Shown here piece by piece: positions 55,485 to 64,000 of a stretch of 64,000 nt of DNA (position 1 is its first letter; every line of letters starts with the position of its first letter). This DNA comes from Osedax fenrisi (Eukaryota; Annelida; Polychaeta; Sabellida; Siboglinidae). The position numbers and the translations under genes are program-made. The notes beneath the pieces are model-generated. The model made no database searches, had not been told where the DNA came from, and saw only the letters and a list, made by a program, of their open reading frames with translations. Location of the stretch: the NCBI GenBank assembly GCA_964019155.1, contig OZ025240.1, forward strand, positions 41,780,802-41,844,801. The letters run 5' to 3'.

Positions 55485-55979
55485 TTTTAACGTATAACCT
55501 ATAGCACTAACATTTTAACATCGCAAGTCTAATCAATTATATCTGAGGAACACGTAAGGTTTTGGAAAGGAATGAGTACGCCGTACTCAGTATACTGAGT
55601 ATACGATCGAACATATTACAAATAACAGAACCCTTATAGAAAAGCATCTTGATTCCTATACGAATCTGTTCTATAACTTCATTGATTTCATGAATGCATT
55701 TTACTGAGTATATCATATAGGACTGTGGTCAATACTTTAAAAGTGTGATATACATCACGAAATAATTACAATGATTAAAGCTTTATATAGTAACAATTCC
55801 AGTTCAGTCTTGATAGGTAGGTCCTATACCTAATCATCATTATAACAACATAGACAATTCGTTCAAATCAACGGTTAGAGTACATCAATGATGTCTACTA
55901 TTACCTATACCCTTCAATATATTCCTAGATGAAATCATGTGAGAATTCTTAAGTACTTAAGTACAAGATAATCTAACGC

Positions 55980-56386
55980 CATCAATATCAATATGATGAA
56001 TATTATAATTGAACAGCAAGAGATAAGTCTACTGAATACTAGCGAGTTACTTAATCATTTAGTCATGGCGTACGTAAGTTAATAATGAGATTTTCTAATA
56101 TTATATAGAAAATAGTTTACAGTGCGTATCATGTTCTTAATTTATGTAGAGTTGTCAAGGTGAGAGGTTATATTGAAACCAAGGGTAGTTATTGATTTAT
56201 AAGTAGGAATATATGTTAAAAAAGGATGAGTGATTGATAGATGATAACTGGGTCTAGATAGTATAATAGTATCAGTTTTAGTCATAATTAAGTAAATAGA
56301 GTTATGAGAGAACTATTCAGTGAGATCAGTATTACAATTAAACATATACATTTGAATCTGATCATAATCACTATAACTAGGAAAGT

Positions 56387-56467
<81 letters not shown>

Positions 56468-56750
56468 GATCATCTACATAAATATGGTAGTGAATATTAG
56501 GATATTTGCGAAATAATTATTTTATAGGAAGAATATAAATAATGAACAATATAGGACAAATAACATAGCCCTAATATGGAAAACCATGTTAACATAATAA
56601 GGAGATAACGATTACGAAGATTTAATTTTCAGCGAAGAGGTTCTAAATGAAATAAAATAAATAAACCAACTGATGACTTGACCGTGTATACCAATTTTAT
56701 TAATTTGTATGTTGAAAGTAAATAATATTGTGATTGAGAATATCACTAGT
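55980..56750 (-). mobile_element. CR1/L2-like LINE remnant, minus strand
   Basis: Reading down the minus strand, a degraded HGFPY...CPILFIIYILP block (near 56670-56520) corresponds to the RT QG-S-LGP region. Beyond the (TA)n at 56399-56464, MTKTDTIILSRPSYHLSITH (near 56280-56210), then TLGFNITSHLDNST and IRTVNYFLYNIRKS, match the following RT blocks. Stops are frequent. Confidence 0.6.
56392..56465. repeat. (CA)n(TA)n microsatellite inside a LINE
   Basis: About 66 bases of pure TA after a short CA run, expanded within the minus-strand LINE remnant. Confidence 0.95.
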
Positions 56751-56801
56751 TATATCACTAGTGAAATCAATAGTTTACTTATCATTGAGTTATCTTATTA
56801 T

Positions 56802-56950
56802 TAGGGGCGCTTGGAAGATTTTGTATGTTGGGGGACCAACCAATCAAAATGTTTTGGTAAAAGTGGGAGGAGGGACCTATACATAGGAGGTCCCCCTAGA
56901 TTTTAAAGTGGGGGGACATATCCCCCATCCCCCTTGTTGCAGCGCCCCTA
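56802..56950. mobile_element. hAT-like MITE with intact 8-bp target duplication
   Basis: Ends TAGGGGCGC and GCGCCCCTA, flanked on both sides by CTTATTAT, a perfect 8-bp duplication as made by hAT transposases. The 149-base interior is G/C-run rich (GTGGGAGGAGGGACC, GGGGGGACATATCCCCC). Non-coding. Confidence 0.85.
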
Positions 56951-57130
56951 CTTATTATACAATTAGTATACAATAACTTAAATTATTATACGTTTAATAA
57001 TTATAATAGCTTAATAATAATTGTCATATACAGGATCCTATCATCGGAAGTAATTAAGTAATTTTTGAAAAATAATTTATTAGTAGGTATACCTACTATA
57101 AACCTATATGTTTATATATGAAGATATTAT

Positions 57131-57534
57131 GTGCCATGGGTACATACTATATAATGAAGACATTATGTACAAGAGGTACATATCATCTACATAACTCGAT
57201 GTAGATTATATGCTGATATTGTGTGCCACGGGTACATAATATAATGAAGAAATTATGTACCAACTTTACATATCATCTACATAACTATATGTAGATTATA
57301 TGTTGATATTATGTGCCACGGGTATATAATATATAATGAAGAAATTATGTACCAAGTGTACATATCATCTACATAACTATATGTAGATTATATGCTGATA
57401 TTGTGTGCCACGGGTACATCATTTTAGTATGTACATGATATACGTAGAAACTACATATAAAATACATATATCATACACATAGTAAATATTATGTAGATAA
57501 ACTATGTAGATACAGCGAAAATTGTTTGTAGGGT
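57131..57534. repeat. 90-bp tandem array with a TACCCTACAAACA terminus
   Basis: About three units containing GTGCCACGGGTACATAATAT, GAAGAAATTATGTACCAA and CATCTACATAACTATATGTA. The right edge at 57518-57534 is the inverted 17-base terminus also seen at 41347. Confidence 0.75.
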
Positions 57535-57633
57535 ATTGAGATACATATTAGTAGATATATTAGTTATGTGATATTTGTAATAACAATTATAATGAGTGTT
57601 AAATATAATGTTATATAATATATGAATAGTTAT

Positions 57634-57932
57634 ATGGGAAGGTCTCCGATTACCGACCCCTTATCTTATCTCAGTAACTACGAGATATCAAAACATTATA
57701 TATACATGAACTGTTAGTAATTTAATGATAAATATGAATAATTATTTTGTTATAACAAATATTCAATCCTATAGGTGTATACAACTGTTATTTGATAAAA
57801 TGTAATATTGTGGAATATTGTTTTTACTTTTTAAATATTTGAATAATAACTTTTTGTAAATAATTGAATTTTAATATTGAATAAGTTATTACAAATAATC
57901 ATTTAGGGGTCGGTAATCGGAGACTTTCCCCT
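57634..57932. mobile_element. inverted-repeat element related to families A/A'
   Basis: Ends GGGAAGGTCTCCGATTACCG and CGGTAATCGGAGACTTTCCC with ACCCC / GGGGT inside. A CTTATCTCAGTAACTACGAG block near the left end recalls the TATCTCAG block of family A. Non-coding, about 0.3 kb. Confidence 0.75.
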
Positions 57933-58333
57933 ACTTCATTTGAGTACAGATCTGTAGATATTGTATTAGTATAGAAGATATGCTATGTGTATATATATAT
58001 ATATATATATAACTATTGACCCAATTGAATACATAACTCTAATTACTAAATTATTCCCATATATTGTATACAATTTATGAAAAATATGACGCTATATCAA
58101 CTTACCAACTATTAAATCAGTTCTTCACAATATAGGTAGGTAGTAACCTACTTTAACTTGTGCTTACTGAAACACGACACTAACCGGTCAACATTATTTA
58201 AACTAGACCAACTTGACCTCTTACTAAATATACATACCAGGTATCCTTTAAAGTATAGAGTTATATAATATATCCCATTAATTGACTATTGAAGGATATA
58301 CACTATATAAAATCTATACTATAGTATAGATAT

Positions 58334-58606
58334 ACCAAAGATTTTCCAAAGGAAAGATATTGCACTTGTGTATATTTGTGTAACCTAATAATTCGATATG
58401 GCCATCTAGCGGTATTAATCAGATAATAAGAATTTTCTATATGTATAGTAATTTCTTAATTTCTTAATTAAAATATCACATGTTATAATATTTCATATAC
58501 TATTTCGCCATCTAGTGTTAATGGTCAGATTCATTTTAAATTTACATTTTTAAAGGTACTAGAGATAGATAGGGAGTGAAATATCTTTCCTTTGGAAAAT
58601 ATTTGG
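58334..58606. mobile_element. family B transposon, short copy B4
   Basis: Ends CCAAAGATTTTCCAAAGGAA and TTCCTTTGGAAAATATTTGG, flanked by ATATA on both sides. The interior differs from B1-B3 (CGCCATCTAG boxes facing each other), so only the ends are shared. Confidence 0.75.
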
Positions 58607-58826
58607 ATATACCTATATATATATATATATATATATATACCATTAAATCGTATTTCTCATTAATTCGTGTATTCCCAAATAAACTAATTTATCGGATCTG
58701 CCATCATCGTGTGCACTATATCTTCTAACTATATTTGTATATATACATATATAGTTAAGAATAGAGAGCTATAGTATAGAGAGCTATAGCTCTCTCTCAC
58801 TAGTTATTTCTCTATATACCTCACTC

Positions 58827-58834
<8 letters not shown>

Positions 58835-58860
<26 letters not shown>
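58835..58860. repeat. (TA)n microsatellite
   Basis: A short TA run. A palindrome-rich GAGAGCTATAG segment lies upstream at 58760-58795. Confidence 0.85.
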
Positions 58861-58864
<4 letters not shown>

Positions 58865-59504
58865 TATATTTCTGTTAACATCACAAAAAGTTAACCAGAT
58901 ATGTATTTAAATCACAAATTGAAACTATACAATCTGAACAAAACTTACCATCAACTCCAACTAGGTAACCTATATCAGTAGGTATCCTTGTTACTCCCAT
59001 TGCGTAGTATTATAATGTGTATTATATTTATGTTATTGTAAATATTATGTAAACACCATATCTAATAATACTTCCTATTATATCTATTATTTATATTACG
59101 GATGTTTTTATACATAAATTCAATTAATTAAGACATACATATCGGTAAAATCATAAATTATATAAACTATATAGTATACTTACCTATACATAATTATATA
59201 AATATATATTAAATATTTAAAAACAATAATATTTATATATATATATTTAATTATATATTTTTGTAAATTAAACTTAAATTATTGTATACAATACGATTTA
59301 AATGTATATTCGTATACAAATTATATTGATAAATAATATTATTGCAAACTTCAAATTTCGTATATCATGATTATTAATCTACTAGTAAATGTAATGTATT
59401 AACATATTAAAATAATACTTGAATAGTTATAAATGTTATGGAAGATTAAAATGTATATCACTAACAATTAATATATCCGAAGATATGGTACCTTTTACTC
59501 GGGT

Positions 59505-59542
<38 letters not shown>

Positions 59543-59850
59543 TTAAAATAATATTTCTCCATGAATACAATAAATACGACCTATATTTTGAAACTGTGTA
59601 TTTAAGAGATGTATTATATATAACTCTATAGAGTTATGTAATATTTAACATGTATATACAATATTTTATATTACTAACATATTGTTATATTTATTATAAT
59701 ATATCTAATTAAAATACTTAGTTATAATCATTTTACTATAGGTATACCTATATATATATGATGATTATGATGATTATAAGGTTTATTTGCACTTATCATA
59801 TATGATATATCATACATATATGTATGGCCACCCATCGTATGTGCATATAA
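58861..59850. other. AT-rich stretch, nothing recognised
   Basis: Contains a (TA)n run at 59504-59539. Open frames have no motif and overlap the microsatellite. Confidence 0.5.
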
Positions 59851-60970
59851 CAATATAGAACGAGAATAATAAATAAATAAATTAAATGAATAAATTATAT
59901 AAATAAATTATATTAATAAATTAATAAAACGATAAGATAGAAAATTTTATAAAAATAGTAATTGTGTACGATTAAAATAAGTGAAGATATTATAGTGATA
60001 ATATGTATGCCATGATGTGATAATAAAGGAGGGGTTTTAATGGATTGATCTAATACATGTAAGGAGGAAGTTCTATAAGAATGGAACAATATAACTGAAA
60101 CCACGTTTATGGTAGGTTACTTCAGGAATTAAACATGATGGCGGCTTAGGGAAATGTCGGCATTAGAACATTAGGAAGTCAGTGGGCGTCTTAATGTTAA
60201 TAGGGAAGTCAAATAATGAGGATAAGTATAGTATAGTATATATACTATATTTCTTTATACGCTAGTGATAGAATGAGTAGGGAGGAAAGTTTTTTTTGAG
60301 GGAACAAGTTGTATAAGAATCGGTAATGAATGATCAAACCGATTAATAAAGTAAATGGTTCGTATAGATACACGAATTATACGATTTAAAGGGAATTAAG
60401 TATTAGGGAGATGATAGAGTAGGGAGGAGCAGTCAATACGAAAGAGGACGAGTGCGTTTATTATGTGGTGGTGAGGGAGAGTTAGGTCCTTTCTTATCTG
60501 ACGAATTTTGAAGAGGTAATAGTTATATGATCTAGATATATCAGTTATATGGGAATTTAGGGATAGGTTAGAATCCAAAGTAACATCAAGATGTAGAACA
60601 AATGAGGATGGGATGATAGGGAGACCGTCAATTACAACAGGAGGAAAATATTGATTGTTAGATGGGTATTTAGGAGTGACGATGTTGAAGAGTTAAGTAG
60701 ACGGTTGTTAGAGAGAAGCCATGATCTGATAGTTGATGCACATTTACATGGTAGTTATCTGATAGTACATTGGAAGTATTAGATAATAAGGAATATAGTT
60801 GATTATCAGCGTATATGGGATAGTGGACATCTAGAAATTGACCAATAATATCATGTATAGGGAGGATGTATATTGAGAAAAGAAGGGGCCGAAAACAGAT
60901 CCCCGAGGAATACCACAATGAAGAAGACGAGATCGTGTAGAGAAATTGAACATTTTAACAGATAATGATC
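59850..60970 (-). mobile_element. CR1/L2-like LINE 3' half, minus strand
   Basis: Minus-strand frames give RPLLFSIYILPIHDIIGQFL with DVHYPIYADNQLYSLLSN (60918-60670), where the active-site box YADD has become YADN. LNSHITDISRSYNYYLFKIR and QIRKDLTLPHHHIINALVLF follow (60578-60396). A C-terminal tail continues to about 59.9 kb. It resembles the LINE at 10.85-13.96 kb. Inactive. Confidence 0.75.
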
Positions 60971-61424
60971 AATTTAACATATAATCGATTTAATATCTTA
61001 ATTATAGAAATGCTAAAAATATATCTTTTAATTTTAAACCATATAATAATATAATTTGAAAGTTATTGATGTTTAATAAATATAAAATAATAGAAATAAC
61101 TAATAATTACTAATAATAGATATATTTTAATATATAAATTTATTTAAATTAATATATAGTTAAAATAATTAATAATATATATATATATATATATATTATA
61201 TTATGGTTTTATTTTGAATAATATGATACATTTATTTTTTTCTTTAAATTTATAAATAGCTTTTTTATTATATTATATAAATATTAAAAGTACACAAATC
61301 AAATTTTAGATTATTATAAATGATGTATAAAATGTATTTCATATACGTTTACATGTAAATTAATACATTGTTATACTTTAAATATAAAGGTGTTATATTG
61401 CGAAAATTATTAAAATTATATTAA

Positions 61425-61426
<2 letters not shown>

Positions 61427-61482
<56 letters not shown>
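61427..61482. repeat. (TA)n microsatellite
   Basis: A pure TA run. Confidence 0.95.
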
Positions 61483-61484
<2 letters not shown>

Positions 61485-61689
61485 CTTGATATCCTAATAT
61501 TTATATTTAAACACACATATATATATAATAGTAGGTATACCCATAATATATTATTAGAAGTATATATATAATACTATAATACAAATAAGCTGAGATGATG
61601 TATTTTGTAAGTAAACTATTTACAATTAAAGTAGTATTGAAATGTGTTTATAATATATACGAATAAATTGTAATATAAAAAATATTAGA

Positions 61690-62160
61690 ACGGAAAAAAC
61701 CGTGCATAATAATGTATATCGGTACGTGGAATACGATTCCTAATCGTGTGTACTTCACTATCAGTCCACCAGGTGTACATAGTTTAAGAGGTATTTAAGT
61801 AAATATGCTGGGTAAACACTGTCTACCGAGCTATCCGTGTTTGATCAACTAGAGTAGGATCGCCCCTTCGCCGCGGTACAACCGTTGCCTAGCAACCGTA
61901 CGTATAGTCTAGGCACGCACGTAGGCGCATATACACGAGTATGTGTACGAGTACGCATGAGACCATTATTGATACATATATGTGTATGATACATATATGA
62001 AACACTCGAGATGTGACTATTTTGTAGTTTATTTTTTCAAAAGATAACCATTGTAGATATACTACTACGCCTCGACGAATACATATTTGCATAATGGTTC
62101 GACTACTAACGTATTTACTTGATAAGCTTACGATAAAAGTAATCAAGTACTTCACAAGTC
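61690..62160. other. GC-richer, CpG-containing patch
   Basis: Against the AT-rich surroundings this segment has several CpGs (GCCCCTTCGCCGCGGTACAA) and lacks repeats. It contains an X-box-like palindrome at 61884-61896. A minus-strand frame at 61889-62155 has no recognisable domain. It could be a promoter or 5' region of a gene lying outside the window. Confidence 0.35.
61884..61896. promoter_or_regulatory. RFX/X-box-like palindrome
   Basis: GTTGCCTAGCAAC consists of two RFX half-sites, GTTGCC and AGCAAC, separated by one base. RFX factors bind such sites upstream of ciliary genes. Found by eye only; no gene start is identified nearby. Confidence 0.3.
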
Positions 62161-62281
62161 TGTAAATATTTAATTATGCTAAACTGTATATTACTTATAA
62201 TATTTAAAATATAATAGAGCCTTAAGTAAAATAACAATACAATATATATGTCCCGATATTTAAATAATAATTAAAAATAAT

Positions 62282-62444
<163 letters not shown>

Positions 62445-63860
62445 TTATAAATAATCCCATACATGAAGTACTAATATCGAATCGTAGTAAAAAAAGTACA
62501 CCTTTACATGTATAATAATAAAATATAGAAATACAAAATTACATTATACATATAAACAATGATATATCATTGCTATATCATGCTATATCATAACCTTTAT
62601 AGACATGATGTGATGGCTAAACAAGATATATGATGATGATATACCATAGCATGTGAGCAGTCATCATTAAGGAATATATTATATGAAGTTATGTTTATAG
62701 TTAATAAAATGATATAACTTACAAATTATGAATACATTTAATAATAATAAATTATTAATATATACGTATTATATATAGTATATATTTAATGAAATAAATA
62801 TTACAAGGATTATGAAAGCAGAAATGTGAACAAATATATTTAAATTATTATTATTATAACTATAATTATTTTTGAATATCATAAATATATATTGAATAAT
62901 ATAATTATACATTTAATCATATTTGTAAATTCATTTACTAATTGCATATAACTATAATTATTTTTGAATATCATAATTATATATTGAATAATATAATTAT
63001 ACATTTAATCATATTTGTAAATGCATTTACTTTTTGAAATCAACTATAGTTGAATATAATAGGTTTTTGAAGATGATTAAATAAACGAATTAAAATATCT
63101 ACAGATAATCGGAAACTTATAATTATTCTGATTTACCGGTTGATATTAAAATTAATTTACAAAGATATCATAATATAATAATTAATTATGCTATAGGCAT
63201 ATTTAAAAATTAAACTAGTATGTGCATACATAATAATAGTTATGTATGAAATACATATGTATATATATATATATATATATTTATTATATAATTATATAAT
63301 ATGTATTTACCATTTACTATTAAGTATGTAAATATTATATGTAAATATTATTAATTATACTTTATAATATATATTATAAAATAAATTAATATTATCTATA
63401 ACTAAACATTTATTTTATAATAATGTGAATATATATATATATATATAATTAATATTTAAATAAAATAGTTAAGTAAGTAATTATTAAGTAATAAGTAAAT
63501 TTATACAATTTAATATAACATTATTATTAAATTCTAGTCTTACCTATACGAAAATCGTATTCGAAGTGAGACTACTTATCATGCCATCAGACGAGAATTT
63601 AGAAAATCAATATTGACAATAGACTTAGCGAACAAATTTAGAGTTTTCACTACTTCGAAGTATATAACCTACACAATTCTGATATATTTATTAATATATC
63701 ACACAGTACTCGCATTGTCTATAAACTAATTATATAAAACATGTTTATTCATAGCTTGTGTATTCATATATTACAACTGGATACTGTACTTTTTTATGTA
63801 TAATTATTATATTAGTATAATTAACATATCATAATTATACATTTAATATTTAATACTTAT
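62445..63860. other. AT-rich stretch, nothing recognised
   Basis: It includes a duplicated segment: ACTATAATTATTTTTGAATA with ATCATATTTGTAAAT at 62860-62935 and again at 62950-63025. TA runs occur near 63258 and 63430. No exon was seen. Confidence 0.5.
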
Positions 63861-63869
63861 ACACGTATT

Positions 63870-63878
63870 CCTACATGA

Positions 63879-63922
<44 letters not shown>

Positions 63923-63945
63923 TCATATATATATATATATATATG
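63870..63945. repeat. (TA)n runs in a palindromic setting
   Basis: GATTCATATATA and TATATGAATCATATATA flank TA runs, giving an extended self-complementary segment. Confidence 0.9.
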
Positions 63946-64000
63946 ATATTCAATCAAGTAAATAATAATTCTGTTTTAGACAGTATAAAAACTAACAAAA

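Overview
This is eukaryotic nuclear DNA, almost certainly from an invertebrate animal. It is extremely AT-rich, with dozens of (TA)n and (TAA)n microsatellites. It carries decayed CR1/L2/Jockey-like and RTE-like LINEs, a tRNA-derived SINE family, hAT- and piggyBac-like DNA transposon remnants and several MITE-like hairpin families. The gene content is short GC-richer exons separated by long AT-rich introns. No bacterial features were seen. The species cannot be named from the sequence.

Layout. 0.16-1.12 kb: hAT remnant with a nested TTAA-flanked MITE. 2.35-4.53 kb: an inverted-repeat transposon (family A) split by a LINE. 5.65-8.3 kb: a second TTAA MITE, a LINE fragment, a tRNA-like block and a hairpin repeat. 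8.8-10.3 kb (minus) and 10.85-13.96 kb (plus): two LINE remnants. 14-15.3 kb: family A abutting the related family A'. 15.5-15.9 kb: a large palindromic MITE. 16-21 kb: microsatellites, a SINE body, a deleted family A copy and a long hairpin.

21.2-21.8 kb: a 32-bp minisatellite, then the last coding exon of a membrane protein (one transmembrane helix, short basic tail, stop). 22.8-41 kb: the main gene, on the plus strand. At least ten exons can be read, with compatible splice phases at nearly every junction. They fall into three recurring types, called here L (linker), K and W (the W exons share the motif W-[FLY]-[NR]-x-[DE]-F). The order is L1-K1-(x)-W1-(K1b?)-L2-K2-W2-L3-K3-W3. This is a tandemly repeated domain made of phase 1-1 modules, a pattern typical of extracellular repeat proteins. 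I do not recognise the family. The gene is invaded by SINEs, an RTE-like LINE, a family A copy and microsatellites, which explains its long introns. Its 3' end is either a terminal exon at 40.9 kb or a further exon at 41.3 kb that overlaps a transposon terminus.

41.4-64 kb: no convincing gene except one candidate start exon at 50.6 kb. The rest is tandem arrays, degenerate kilobase-scale direct repeats (42.2-45.3 kb), an isolated GC-rich palindrome (45.5 kb), four copies of a CCAAAG-ended transposon, hAT/TTAA MITEs, two minus-strand LINE remnants (56 and 60 kb), a small GC-richer patch with an RFX/X-box-like palindrome (61.9 kb) and a 160-bp (TAA)n tract. All reading was by eye. No composition, alignment or database search was run, and exon boundaries are predictions.
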